64,000 nucleotides of DNA from Roseiarcus sp963835215 (GCA_963835215.1 CAWIES010000003.1:124001-188000), one strand, 5' to 3'; counted from the first letter of the stretch, positions 38,869-47,951 are shown. Notes: a model not told the origin generated them from the sequence alone. Numbers and translations: made by a program.

Positions 38869-39625
38869 ACAAAAAAGCTAGCAAATCAATGGACAGGCCG
38901 GCGCAAGATCACACTGAGAAAATGCAAACCCACGCGCCGATCGATGCCGATCGAAGGCATCCGCGACTGAGGCGGTGCGCGACCTGTTGTGCGAATTCGA
39001 TATCGGCGGGACGGCGCCAGTCGACGAGGCGATATCGCGAGGCTGTCTTTGGAAGACAGCCCTACCGAACATTAAAGAGCGTCATTCACAAAAGTCTCGA
39101 GCATCGGAAATTACGAGTTTCCATTTTCCGTGTAGCTGCTGTTAAAGGTCGGCAAGTCTTGAGAAGGAGGCTTTAGTGGCCTATGCCGCGTGTTATCCAA
39201 TAGTTGTCTCGTATGTGTTCTATGTAGATATCGTACTATAAATATCGGCTTGTATGCCATCCGAACGCCGTGGCTTCTTCGGCGACAGGCTGGTGTGACT
39301 ACTGATACTTCTAACTCAGGATTAGTTTGATTTATCCTATTTCTTATTGCGCGTACCATCTTTTACGTAAATTCGACTTCGCCAATTGATAGTCTTCAGC
39401 AACCCTTCCGCAGAGTACTATTCTTTGCGATATTGCTTTTGACATTGTAATCATAAATATGCCGCTTGCAACGTGTTAGATGCCGGAGCATTTCTTCGAA
39501 AACGCGAAAGATATTGCGGTCAGCATATGCCCAGTGAGTTACACATTCTGCCGACGGCGCAGAAGAAATTCGTTTTCCAGCCTTCTGCGTAGTAGATGAT
39601 TTCCGGGTCGGCGAAACAGTGGGAC
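38869..39625. other. AT-rich cargo segment of the IS element
   Basis: About 750 bases with clearly lower GC and many stop codons in all frames. A 9-bp hairpin GGCTGTCTT / AAGACAGCC lies at 39041-39061. Minus-strand open frames of 82 and 109 codons occur but show no family features and no typical GC codon bias. I see no gene that I can name. Confidence 0.5.
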
Positions 39626-39829
39626 GATGACAACCATGGCCAAGGCCCCTAGCAGAGCGCGATGAGCTTTCCGATGAAGAAATTGCGCGCCGACGCGATG
39701 ACGCAATTCGCCGCGCTCTCAGCACGCCGCCAAGCCGCTAAAGAATTCGTCGGCAAGAGCGAGCGTGCGATAGCGCAGCGCGAGAGTCGAGTCAGAAAAG
39801 CGACTCGATCAAAGCCAAAAGCTCCCTGA
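39626..39829 (+). pseudogene. small basic protein, frameshifted
   Basis: Reading across two frame changes gives MTTMAKAPSRARDELSDEE, then IARRRDDAIRRALSTPPS, then KEFVGKSERAIAQRESR to a stop at 39827-39829. The RRRDDAxRRALxTPP pattern is typical of short hypothetical proteins of alphaproteobacteria, some next to IS elements. One break is near 39660 (missing bases before GATGAG) and one near 39740. Decay or sequence error cannot be told apart here. Confidence 0.45.
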
Positions 39830-39865
39830 TCTTGCGCGCGATTCCGTTTGAACCGCGCGATCCGG

Positions 39866-40808
39866 TTACGCAGAACGAGGTTGTTTATAGGTCAGGCGCT
39901 TGCCAGCGGCGCCCTTGACGGCGCGGTCGGCGCGTTCCGTGTCGTCAACGCCAAGCGCCGACCGGTTCGAATAGCGGAAATCGAACTCGTTCAGATACGC
40001 CTGCAAATGGTCCTCGCCGCAATGCTGGTAAACGCCCTTCATGCCGCGCTTGAAGATGCCAAAGAAGCCCTCGACCGTGTTCGTCGTCGTCTTCGCCGCG
40101 CGCATATTCCTCGCGCCGTGATTGACGGCCTCATGGTCGGCGAACTTCTTGCCAATCGGCTTGTAGTGCTGCGCTTCGTCCGTGTTGAGCGTGCTAGTCC
40201 AGAACGACATGCTTGCCGATGACGGTCTTAAGCGTCTGGACGGTCAAATCGTCGACCTTGACGGAAACGGCGCGGCCGCCGCGCTCGACCATCGTCAGAA
40301 CCTTGCGCTTGGTCGCCGTGCCGCGCTTGCCCTGCCAGCCCTTGCCGATGACGAACGTCTGCTCGGGCTTGCCGATGAAGGTCTCGTCAATCTCGACCGT
40401 CTTGCCCTTGCCGCCCAACGGCTCCGGGTCGCGCTCGGCCATCGCCTCGCGAACGCGATGCGCCATGAACCAAGCGGTGCGGTAAGAGCCGAGGCCAAGC
40501 ATCGCGCATGAGCTGGTGGGCCGAAACGCCTTTCTTGCTCGCCGCCATCAAACGAAACGCCAGCGCCCACTTGTGCAGCGGGACATGGCTGAACTCCATG
40601 ACGGTGCCGACAGTGACCGTGAACGGCTCGCGGCAGGCGTTGCACTTGTAGAGGCCGGGGCGGTGCGCTTCGCCCTTAAGTGCGGTCGCTTCGTTCGACG
40701 ACGCCGCAATGCGGGCAGACCGGGCCGTCCGGCCAGCGAAGCGCCTCGAAATAGCTGCGGGCGGCGTCTTCGTTGTGAGAAGATCGGGTTGGTCAGATCG
40801 ACGGACAT
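39866..40808 (-). CDS. IS1595 family transposase (frameshifted)
   Basis: About 310 residues when repaired. N-terminal MSVDLTNPIF and NEDAARSYFEALRWPDGP lead to a zinc motif CPHC ... CNAC, then TVGTVMEFSHVPLHKWALAF, the ISXO2-type catalytic segment VEIDETFIGKP, NTDEAQHY and NTVEGFFGIFKRGMKGVYQH. Frame changes lie near 40783, 40675, 40508 and 40195. All domains are present, so the transposase may be active in the organism if the breaks are sequence errors. Confidence 0.8.
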
Positions 40809-40870
40809 TGTGAAGCTCCTATGCCCGAACAATGCCAGAACGCAGCCGGTTTGTCAAGTGCATAATACCC

Positions 40871-40878
40871 TTTTTTGT
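40871..40878. repeat. target-site duplication, right
   Basis: TTTTTTGT, followed by TCTTG. With the left flank it rebuilds the intact LexA box; the GTTC half-site survives at 40877-40880. Confidence 0.85.
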
Positions 40879-41194
40879 TCTTGTTTGGGGCGCCGTGATC
40901 TTCCGAAAAATGCCGCTCCGGCCCGCAACGACGGCGGTATTTCCAAAAAAACACCGATCATTTCGGTCGTGCAGCCGTATTCGGTCGGTGAATTGGTCGC
41001 GAAGTGACGTTTCGTCCTTCGGCCGGCTCGCCATCCAACTCATCCGTTTACCTGCGTCCCCACGCCAATTTCGACCCTCGTCTCTAGCCGTGGATTGGCA
41101 AAGATCGAAGGATGGAGCATCGGCGCGCCACAACGAGCGCTCGGGTTTCGTCTAACGGGGCGCGACGATGGGGGAAACTGCATTATTTTTCAAT
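40879..41194. other. intergenic region right of the IS element
   Basis: About 315 bases that were joined to the recA control region before the IS insertion. GC is ordinary, with short A and T runs. No conserved ORF, RNA gene or terminator was recognised. Confidence 0.5.
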
Positions 41195-41622
41195 TGTTTG
41201 CGGCTTCATCTTCCATCGCGTTGCGAACGGCGCGCGGAAGCCGCCGGGGCGCTCGCGGCTCAGGGGCGGCGAAGGTTCGGGGGCGGCGAACTTGGAGATC
41301 ACGGCCCGCTCGCGCCCGCCGCGCTTGGCGAAAATAGCGCGCGCCGCCAGCCGATTCTGCGTTATGTCTCAAAATCTTGTGACGCCGTCTTCCAGCGCCG
41401 CGCCAACGCGGCGCACAAGGCGCCGAGACTTTCACGGGCCAGAACACGGGCCAGCAGCGGCGAAGGCCCGGGCGGCGTCGAACTTGGCGAGCTATGGCCC
41501 CGTGGCGTCCGCAGCGCGCCTGCACGACAGCCCTGCGCCCGCAAATTCGACGTGCGTTCTCAATTTCTTAGGGCGCCATCTTCCACCGTCCCGCCAACAC
41601 GGCGAGCGGCGCGCCAGGCGGC
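41195..41622 (-). repeat. degenerate repeats of the diguanylate cyclase 3' end
   Basis: Three diverged copies of a unit of about 180-190 bp. The phrase CAAT..CTT....CATCTTCCA recurs at about 41191, 41370 and 41562 (TTCCA at 41211, 41390 and 41581), each followed by a CGGGCC/GGGGCGGCGA stretch and by (G)TCGAACTTGGAGA. The third copy runs into the real end of the GGDEF gene; the other two match its last 30 codons poorly and contain stops. These look like decayed tandem copies of that gene end. Confidence 0.6.
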
Positions 41623-42642
41623 TCACGGGCCGGGGGCGGCGACCATCCGTGAGTCGTCGAACTTGGAGACGACGGCGCGGTTGCGCCCGGCCCGTTTGGC
41701 GCAATAGAGCGCGGCGTCGGCCGAGGCGATCAGCCGCTCGGGCTCGAGTTCGCGGCTGCGCCCGACCACCCCGCCGATCGATAAGGTCACGAAGCCGCCG
41801 GCGAGCGAGGCCGCGTGCTCGATGTGGAGATCCTCGACCGCGACGCGCAGCCGCTCGGCGATCAACATCGCCCCTGACAGCGGCGTGTTGGGCATGACCA
41901 CCGTGAATTCCTCGCCGCCATAGCGGGCGGCAAAGTCGGTCTCGCGCCACAGGGTCTCGCCGATCCGATCGGCGATCGCGCGCAGGCACTCGTCGCCCCG
42001 CTGGTGGCCCTGGGTGTCGTTGTAAAGCTTGAAATAATCGACGTCGATCATCAGCAGCGACAGCGGCAACTGATCGCGGCAGGCCCGGCGGGTCTCTTCG
42101 CCAAATTTCACGTCGAAATAACGTCTGTTGACGAGCCCGGTCAGTCCGTCGCGAATCGCCAGCGCCTCGAGGTTGATCTGCGCCCGCTTCTGCGCGGTCA
42201 CGTCGCGCAAGGTCTCCACAACGGCGATCAACTCGCCCGCGTCGTCGTAGATCGGGCCGGCGTCGATCGCCAGGCACAGGCGCTGGCCGACCCGCGGCAT
42301 CACGCACCAGTCTTCCGCCGAGACGCCGAAATCGCTCAGGCCGTAGCCGCCGCTGGCCTCGTAGATCGCGCGGATGTCATTGAAACGGCGCTGCAAAAGC
42401 AGGTCGGAAAGGCAAGGGCGCGGGTGGTCGTAGAAGGCGCGCCAATGCTCGTTGGTGCCGATCACGTCCTTGGCCGGCACGCCGGTCAGCCGCTCGCAGG
42501 CTTTGTTCCAGATCAGCACATTGCCGTCGGCGCCGATAACGAAGGTCGGAACAATGAGATGCTCCATGAAACTCACGGCGAAGCCGTGGTCCCCCAGGGG
42601 TATTGCGCGCTTGACCGCTTGGATCTGCTGGAGCGCCTGCAT
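41623..42642 (-). CDS. PAS-GGDEF diguanylate cyclase
   Basis: 339 residues, cytosolic. A PAS domain (about residues 30-165; FVIGADGNVLIWNKACERLTG, VVETLRDVTAQKRAQ) is followed by a GGDEF domain with the active-site RYGGEEF and an upstream RETD that matches the RxxD inhibitory site, so product inhibition by c-di-GMP is likely. DxLTGLVNRRYFD opens the domain. No EAL domain is present. The start is the Met of MQALQQI; a longer upstream frame is rejected. Confidence 0.92.
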   Translation of the reverse strand: MQALQQIQAVKRAIPLGDHGFAVSFMEHLIVPTFVIGADGNVLIWNKACERLTGVPAKDVIGTNEHWRAFYDHPRPCLSDLLLQRRFNDIRAIYEASGGYGLSDFGVSAEDWCVMPRVGQRLCLAIDAGPIYDDAGELIAVVETLRDVTAQKRAQINLEALAIRDGLTGLVNRRYFDVKFGEETRRACRDQLPLSLLMIDVDYFKLYNDTQGHQRGDECLRAIADRIGETLWRETDFAARYGGEEFTVVMPNTPLSGAMLIAERLRVAVEDLHIEHAASLAGGFVTLSIGGVVGRSRELEPERLIASADAALYCAKRAGRNRAVVSKFDDSRMVAAPGP

Positions 42643-42764
42643 CACCCAACTCAATGCGCAAAAACAAGTTAAAGATTGCTCAAAACTGGAGCGGGGAATA
42701 CCCCTCTCCGGCTTGAAATTCCTGTCAAAACGGCGCGAGGCGTCCGTCCGACGGGGCGTAAACG

Positions 42765-44288
42765 TTATCGCAACGGCGGCGGTGTGATTGCTTGGTAAAC
42801 GTCGAATGAATCGACCGCGCCGCTGGCGTGGGCGATTTGGCGGTAGTTGGCGGCGAGCGCCGCCTCGACCGCCCGCCAACGGTCGGCCTGCTCGCAGACG
42901 TAGTGGATGCGCCGGTCGGCGACGACGAGATAACGCGGCTGGCTGGCAAGGATCGCCTCGATCAGTTCAGGCCCGCGCTGCTTGAAGTCACACAAGGTGT
43001 GGCCGGGATAGAAAACCAGCGTCGGCGGCGCCCAGTCGAGCGCCGGGTAGAGCCAGAGGCCGCGGTTGACGACATAGAGCCGGTCGCCGGGCGCCGGCCC
43101 GCTGGCGCGGATCGCCGCCGCCGCTTGCGTCAGCGCGCCGCTCTCGAGGCGGGCGGAAAGATCGTTGCCGGGGTTGAGCACGGCGATGACGAAGCAGAGG
43201 ACGGCGAACGCCCCAAGACGCACGGGTGCCGGCAGCAGGGTCAGCTCGGGGGCGGCGCACGTCAGGGCGAGCCCGGCGAGCAGCAGGCTCGGGGCCAGCA
43301 TCGGCCCGACATAGGTGACCGCGATGGCGCGCTGGACGATCGCCCCCGCCGCCGCGGCGAGAAACCATAGGACCAGCGCCTGGACCGGCGCGTCCGGCAA
43401 CGCGGCGACCAGCGCGCGGCGGCGCAGCAGCGCAACAAGAGCGCAAGCAAACAGCGCCATGTCGCTCTTCTGCAACACAAAAAAGCGCCCGAGGCCCTCG
43501 AGGAAGGTCAGGCCCTCGCTGGCGCTGGCGGGGCGCGCCAGCGCGCCGACCAGCGCATCGGCGATCAACGCCCCCGCGCCGCCCATCGCGGCGAAATAGA
43601 CCAGAAACGCCAGCGGCGCGATGGCGGCGCCGGCGAGGAACAGCGCGCCGACCCGCGCCCGCCGCCCGGCGCCCTCGGGCGCCCCGACGAGGATGACGAG
43701 CAGCGCCACGGCTTCGAAGCCGGCCGTCTGCTTGACCGCCCCGGCGGCGCCGATCAGCAGGCCCGAGACCAGCGCCCGCTCGAACAGGCCGCGCCGCGAC
43801 AGCGCCGCGAGGAAGGCGAAGATGGTGAGCGCCGCGAGCGGCGAATAGGCGTCATTGGCGGTGACCAGCTCATTGAGCACGGGGAAGCTGAGTGCGGCGA
43901 ACAGACCCACCATCGGCTGGGCGAAGCGCCGGCCGAGCATGAGCAGCCCGAGCGCGCTCGCCGCGTCGCAGACGACCGCCAGTGCGCGTAGCGCATCGAG
44001 CGTCGGCCCGAGCGCCGCCTCGGAGAGCGCCAGCAGGGCGAAGAAGCCCGGCGGCTTGACGTCGTAGGCGTTGAGGTAGGGCGGCAGCCCGCGCGTCCAC
44101 AGATGCGCCACCTCGACGTAGAAGGCGTCATCGAGCCCGTCCATCCGCCACAGCGGCAGGCGAACCAGCCCCGACCAGGCGAGCGCGGCGAGGCAGAGCG
44201 CGAGCCAGACCAGCGCCGGCGCCAACGCACGGCGCGGCGGCGAGGCCGCGGCCGGGCCGGCGACCGGCGAGAGTGCGTCGAGGGTCAT
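42765..44288 (-). CDS. polytopic membrane glycosyltransferase, GT39/ArnT-like (GT-C)
   Basis: 507 residues with about 10-11 hydrophobic helices and a soluble C-terminal domain. The first periplasmic loop carries DDAFYVEVAHLWTRGLPPY and DVKPPGFF, the acidic motif arrangement of GT-C lipid-linked sugar transferases. The C-terminal domain (RYLVVADRRIHYVC) resembles the periplasmic part of such proteins. The acceptor is unknown. It precedes the diguanylate cyclase on the same strand by 122 bp. Confidence 0.75.
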   Translation of the reverse strand: MTLDALSPVAGPAAASPPRRALAPALVWLALCLAALAWSGLVRLPLWRMDGLDDAFYVEVAHLWTRGLPPYLNAYDVKPPGFFALLALSEAALGPTLDALRALAVVCDAASALGLLMLGRRFAQPMVGLFAALSFPVLNELVTANDAYSPLAALTIFAFLAALSRRGLFERALVSGLLIGAAGAVKQTAGFEAVALLVILVGAPEGAGRRARVGALFLAGAAIAPLAFLVYFAAMGGAGALIADALVGALARPASASEGLTFLEGLGRFFVLQKSDMALFACALVALLRRRALVAALPDAPVQALVLWFLAAAAGAIVQRAIAVTYVGPMLAPSLLLAGLALTCAAPELTLLPAPVRLGAFAVLCFVIAVLNPGNDLSARLESGALTQAAAAIRASGPAPGDRLYVVNRGLWLYPALDWAPPTLVFYPGHTLCDFKQRGPELIEAILASQPRYLVVADRRIHYVCEQADRWRAVEAALAANYRQIAHASGAVDSFDVYQAITPPPLR

Positions 44289-44612
44289 CGAGGAATGTCC
44301 GCAAACAGGCGCTCGCAGGAGGCTAGCGCGCCGCTGGTGAAGCCCCGGTAAAGGCGCAGCGCGCGGGTCAAGCAATCGGGAGCGATCGCGAGCGGTCCTC
44401 GTCCTTCGAGACGCCTGCTTCGCAGGCTCCTCAGGATGAGGACGTCTTGCCGGCGCCGCGACAGAGCTCGCCCCCTTCCCTCATCCTGAGGAGCGCCGCA
44501 AGGCGGCGCGTCTCGAAGGACGAGGGAAGGTTTGCGCGCGCTCTCCCGCCAGTTGCAATCGCCCTCCATTCGTGGTCGCGTCCGCCCAGCTTTATTCGCG
44601 AAAGGAACCGCC
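44289..44612. other. 324-bp intergenic region with REP element
   Basis: Between divergent genes. Almost all recognisable content is the palindromic pair at 44397-44525. Nothing else was identified. Confidence 0.6.
44397..44525. repeat. inverted REP-type pair (second family)
   Basis: Copy 1 at 44397-44442 and copy 2 at 44479-44525 in opposite orientation, sharing CCTCGTCCTTCGAGACGC and CTCCTCAGGATGAGG, with a small inner hairpin (CCTGCTTCGCAGG and GCCGCAAGGCGGC). This palindromic family is widespread in Bradyrhizobium-like genomes. It is different from the repeats at 34566 and 53781. Confidence 0.8.
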
Positions 44613-45035
44613 ATGTCGCCCGGATTGCTCGCCTTGACGCTCGCCGCCGCCTTCTCCGGCGCGGCGCTCTACGTCAACCTGGTCGAACAGCCGGCGCGTC
44701 TCGCCCTTGACGACCAGGCGATGCTCAACGAATGGGGCCCGAGCGACCGGCGGGGCGTCGCGCTGCTGGCGACGCTTTCGTTGCTGTCGGCGGCGCTGGG
44801 CCTCGTCACCTATTTCGCCAGCCAGGACGTGCGCTGGGCGATCGGCGCGCTGATCATCCTGCTCGCCTGGCCCTACACGCTGTTCGCCATGTCGCCGCTC
44901 AACAACCAGATCCTGTCGCTCGCCCCGCGCGACATCGGCGCGGCGCGGGTGCTGGTGCGCCAATGGGGCCTGCTCGAATACGGCCAGACGGCGATCGGCC
45001 TCGTCGCCACCGCCGTCTTTCTTTGGGCGCTGTGA
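44613..45035 (+). CDS. DUF1772 family membrane protein
   Basis: 140 residues with four hydrophobic segments (about 4-22, 50-68, 75-93 and 122-139). The N-terminal AAAFSGAALYVNLVEQPAR and MSPLNNQIL are typical of the DUF1772/anthrone-oxygenase-like family. No function is known in bacteria. Confidence 0.75.
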   Translation: MSPGLLALTLAAAFSGAALYVNLVEQPARLALDDQAMLNEWGPSDRRGVALLATLSLLSAALGLVTYFASQDVRWAIGALIILLAWPYTLFAMSPLNNQILSLAPRDIGAARVLVRQWGLLEYGQTAIGLVATAVFLWAL

Positions 45036-45151
45036 GGAAGAGCGCGCGCCGCGCCGCCCTTCTCAACGCCGCCGTGGCGCCCTACTAAATCGAGGGCCTT
45101 GCAAAAGTGCGGGGGCCCTGCCCCGCGCTCTGACAAAAGCGTCGTTGAGAG

Positions 45152-45847
45152 ATGGTCCTCGCTGTTCCGCTTGCGCTGATCGCCGCGGCGCTGATCGCGC
45201 TGTTCGCCACCCCGGCGGCGACGCCGCTGCTTGGGCTCGACCACGGCAGTTTCGGCGGCGCGGCCTTCGCGTTCGCCTTCGTGGTCTGGAAGCTGCTTGG
45301 CGCCGCGCGGCGCTCCGGGCCGGGCGGGGTCGCGCGCCTCGTCCGTGGCGCGCTCGCCTGGACGGCGATCGTTTTCGGCTTGGTCGGCGCCTATTCATAT
45401 CGCTTCGAGGCCGCCGATTTCGCCGATCGCGTGATGGGCGAGCTGATGCCCGGCGCGCTGCAGATCGGCAACGGCGGCGAGGTGACCGTCAACCAAAGGC
45501 TCGGCGGCGAGTTTATTGTGCCGGCGACGGTTGGGACGACGCGCATCGCCTTCCTGTTCGACACCGGGGCTACGACGGTGGTGCTGCGCGCGGAAGACGC
45601 GGCCAAGGTCGGCATCGACCCAAGCGCGCTGAATTACAACGTCCAGGTCACCACCGCCAACGGCGCGGCCGAGGCCGCCGAAACCAGCCTCGACAGCATT
45701 GCGATCGGGCCGATCGTCGCGCGCAACGTCACCGCGATGGTCACCCGCAAAGGCGCGCTCACCCAGAGCCTGCTCGGCATGAGCTTCCTCGAGCGGCTGC
45801 AAAGCTACAGCGTCGAGCGCGGCAGGCTGGTGCTGAAGGGGAAGTGA
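45152..45847 (+). CDS. retropepsin-like aspartic protease, TIGR02281 family
   Basis: 231 residues. Three N-terminal hydrophobic segments (residues 4-22, 32-50 and 65-80) are followed by a periplasmic retropepsin-like domain with the active-site FLFDTGATTVVL and closing LLGMSFLERLQSYSVERGRLVL. The family (clan AA) acts as a homodimer; the substrate is unknown. It is followed by dusA on the opposite strand. Confidence 0.88.
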   Translation: MVLAVPLALIAAALIALFATPAATPLLGLDHGSFGGAAFAFAFVVWKLLGAARRSGPGGVARLVRGALAWTAIVFGLVGAYSYRFEAADFADRVMGELMPGALQIGNGGEVTVNQRLGGEFIVPATVGTTRIAFLFDTGATTVVLRAEDAAKVGIDPSALNYNVQVTTANGAAEAAETSLDSIAIGPIVARNVTAMVTRKGALTQSLLGMSFLERLQSYSVERGRLVLKGK

Positions 45848-45893
45848 GGGGGTGAACCCCCTCTCCCCGTTTACCGGGAGACCGGGCGGCTTC

Positions 45894-46910
45894 TCACTCC
45901 GCTGCGATGAGCGTCTCGCGGCCAGCGCTTTTGTCGACCTGGGCGATCGCCTCGCGCAGCACCGCGAGCCCGGCGCCCCGTCGGGTCGCCAGCGTCGATA
46001 GGCGCTGGCGATAGAGTCGCGCGCCGGGGCGGCCGGGGAAGAGGCCGAGAAGGTGGCGGGTCATGTCGTGCAGGCGCACGCCCGCTTCGAGCTGGCGCGC
46101 GACGTAGGGCTCGTAAGCTTCGAGGGCGGCGAAGGCGTCCGGCAGCGGCCCGGCCTCGCCAAAGATCTCAGGGTCGACGCCGAGCAGCAGCTCGGGGTTC
46201 TGATAGGCGGCGCGCCCGACCATCACGCCGTCGAGATGCGTGAGAAACTCGCGCGCGGCGGCAAGATCGACGATCCCGCCGTTGATCGCGATGGGCAGCT
46301 CGGGATGCGCCGCTTTCAGCTCGGCGACCAGCGCATAGTCGAGCGGCGGCACGGTGCGGTTGTCCTTCGGGCTGAGGCCATCGAGCCAGGCCTTGCGCGC
46401 GTGAACGATAACGCCCGCTGCGCCCGCCGCTGCGACGCCTTCGACCAGCGCGAACAACGCCTCGCGCGGCTCCTGCTCGTCGACGCCGATGCGGCACTTG
46501 ACGGTGATCGGCACGTTGACCGCCGCAGTCATCGCCGCCACGCAATCGGCGACCAGCGCCGGCTCGCGCATCAGGCAGGCGCCGAAGCGGCCATTCTGCA
46601 CCCGGTCGGACGGGCAGCCGCAATTGAGGTTGATCTCGTCATAGCCAAAATCCGCGCCGATCCGCGCCGCCTCGGCCAGCCGCGCCGGCTCCGCGCCGCC
46701 AAGCTGCAGCGCCACCGGATGCTCGCCGGCGTCAAAGCCGATCAGCCGCTCGCGCGGGCCGAACACCACAGCGTCGGCGGTGACCATCTCGGTGTAGAGC
46801 CGCGCCCGGCGCGTCAGCAGCCGATGGAAGGCGCGGCAATGCCGATCCGTCCAGTCCATCATCGGCGCGACGCTAAAGCGCCAGCCAGGCAAGGCGTCAG
46901 TCTCGGTCAT
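45894..46910 (-). CDS. dusA: tRNA-dihydrouridine(20/20a) synthase DusA
   Basis: FMN enzyme reducing uridines of the tRNA D-loop. 338 residues. SVAPMMDWTDRHCR at the N terminus, ELNLNCGCPSDRVQNGRFGACLM with the catalytic cysteine, ITVKCRIGVDEQE, and VHARKAWLDGLSPKDNR, which is diagnostic of DusA. Stop and neighbours are convergent; a strong minus-strand hairpin terminator lies just upstream of its start. Confidence 0.95.
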   Translation of the reverse strand: MTETDALPGWRFSVAPMMDWTDRHCRAFHRLLTRRARLYTEMVTADAVVFGPRERLIGFDAGEHPVALQLGGAEPARLAEAARIGADFGYDEINLNCGCPSDRVQNGRFGACLMREPALVADCVAAMTAAVNVPITVKCRIGVDEQEPREALFALVEGVAAAGAAGVIVHARKAWLDGLSPKDNRTVPPLDYALVAELKAAHPELPIAINGGIVDLAAAREFLTHLDGVMVGRAAYQNPELLLGVDPEIFGEAGPLPDAFAALEAYEPYVARQLEAGVRLHDMTRHLLGLFPGRPGARLYRQRLSTLATRRGAGLAVLREAIAQVDKSAGRETLIAAE

Positions 46911-46922
46911 GGCCTTTAAGCG

Positions 46923-46945
46923 AAAAAAGGCGGCCTAAGGCCGCT
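46923..46945 (-). terminator. orphan intrinsic terminator upstream of dusA
   Basis: On the minus strand GCGGCC-TTA-GGCCGC is followed by C and six T. It is placed 12 bp before the dusA start, where it would stop transcription from 46950-47165. No minus-strand gene is recognised there, so a small RNA or a leader-controlled dusA transcript is possible. Confidence 0.55.
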
Positions 46946-47165
46946 GCCGCTCAAATAGACCGGGCGGAGGCGGGATTCAACTCGCCGGCCCGACGATCTC
47001 GCGCTTCGGCATGCGCGCGCATCGCATTTCGTGCACGGACGCTCCGGCCACGTTCTCGGCGCTGTGGCCCACCCGCCACACGCCCGCAGAAAGCGGGGCG
47101 CTCGGTTGTCCTCGTCGCGGACTCGTGATCTTGTCAGATTCGCGCATTTTCCGAGGCGAACCGCC

Positions 47166-47951
47166 ATGATTCGACGATTGGCTCTAGCGGCGACAAGTTT
47201 GATCGCCTTGGCGGGAGCAGCCGTGGCGGCGGATTTGCCGACCCAAAAGACAGCCCCACAGCCGCCGCCAGCAGCGATCTACGATTGGACTGGCTCCTAT
47301 TTCGGCGTCCAGGGCGGCTGGATCGGTGGCGGGCGCACGACGATCGATCATGGTTCGAACGACCCGCTATATGGCGCGGTGGTCGGACCGGAGGTCAATC
47401 CGTTCAGCATCGGCAGCGGGTTGTTTGGCGTGACCGACGGATACAATTGGCAAGCCGGCAGCGTCGTCTATGGGTTGGAAAGCGACACCTCTTTTGCGGC
47501 GGCGTATGACCGGCACTCCCTCATCGGCCCCTTATTCAACTCGCGCTATTCCGACAAAGTTGGCTTGTTGAGCCTTTCGACAGAGCGAGGTCGATTTGGC
47601 TATTTGGTTCAGCCCAATGCATTGCTCTACGCGACCGGCGGCGTCGCACTCGCAGACGAGAAGTTCGAACAGACCGCCGGCAATGGAGTGACTGAGGCTC
47701 AAACAAAGTACGCGTGGGGTTACGCCTTGGGCGCCGGCGTCGAATGGAAATTCACCCCGAGCCTGTCGTTGAAAGCGGAATACATGTACGTCGGCCTCGC
47801 CGAACAATCATTCTTGAATCCGGCGCACCCCTCGGGCGGCACAAATTTCCTAAGCGACAACAAGGTGACGACGAGCGACAACATTGTCCGCGTCGGCCTG
47901 AACTACAGGTTCGATCTTTTTGGCGCGCTGACCGGCGCGCAGAAATACTGA
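47166..47951 (+). CDS. outer-membrane beta-barrel protein, third paralogue
   Basis: 261 residues. Signal peptide IRRLALAATSLIALAGAAVA with cleavage before ADLPTQK, then a proline-rich linker and the barrel: YDWTGSYFGVQGGWIGGG, GYNWQAGSVVYGLE, ALLYATGGVALAD, WGYALGAGVEWKF, SLKAEYMYVGL and VRVGLNYRF. The protein belongs to the same class as those at 17799 and 22754 but does not share their leader. The C-terminal extension FDLFGALTGAQKY is unusual after the expected terminal Phe. Confidence 0.88.
   Translation: MIRRLALAATSLIALAGAAVAADLPTQKTAPQPPPAAIYDWTGSYFGVQGGWIGGGRTTIDHGSNDPLYGAVVGPEVNPFSIGSGLFGVTDGYNWQAGSVVYGLESDTSFAAAYDRHSLIGPLFNSRYSDKVGLLSLSTERGRFGYLVQPNALLYATGGVALADEKFEQTAGNGVTEAQTKYAWGYALGAGVEWKFTPSLSLKAEYMYVGLAEQSFLNPAHPSGGTNFLSDNKVTTSDNIVRVGLNYRFDLFGALTGAQKY

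Larger units (their letters stand above)
38844..40870. mobile_element. IS1595-family element with extra cargo segment
   Basis: 2027 bp bounded by 25-bp terminal inverted repeats (38844-38868 and 40846-40870; three mismatches, all in the outer four bases; inner 21 bp perfect, containing TTATGCACTTGACAAACCGG) and exact 8-bp target duplications. The right half carries the transposase. The left kilobase is AT-rich compared with the rest of the window and holds a small decayed gene and no recognised large ORF. A plain IS1595 element is about 1 kb, so the extra kilobase is a passenger or a second insertion. Confidence 0.88.

Noticed and set aside
39111..39725. Minus-strand open frames of 82 and 109 codons in the IS cargo as genes
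   Set aside because: No family features, no GC third-position bias, and overlap with hairpin and decayed sequence; not supported as coding.
46946..47010. A tRNA on the minus strand (GTTGAATCCCGCC resembles a T arm)
   Set aside because: No matching acceptor stem, D arm or anticodon arm could be found at the required spacing.
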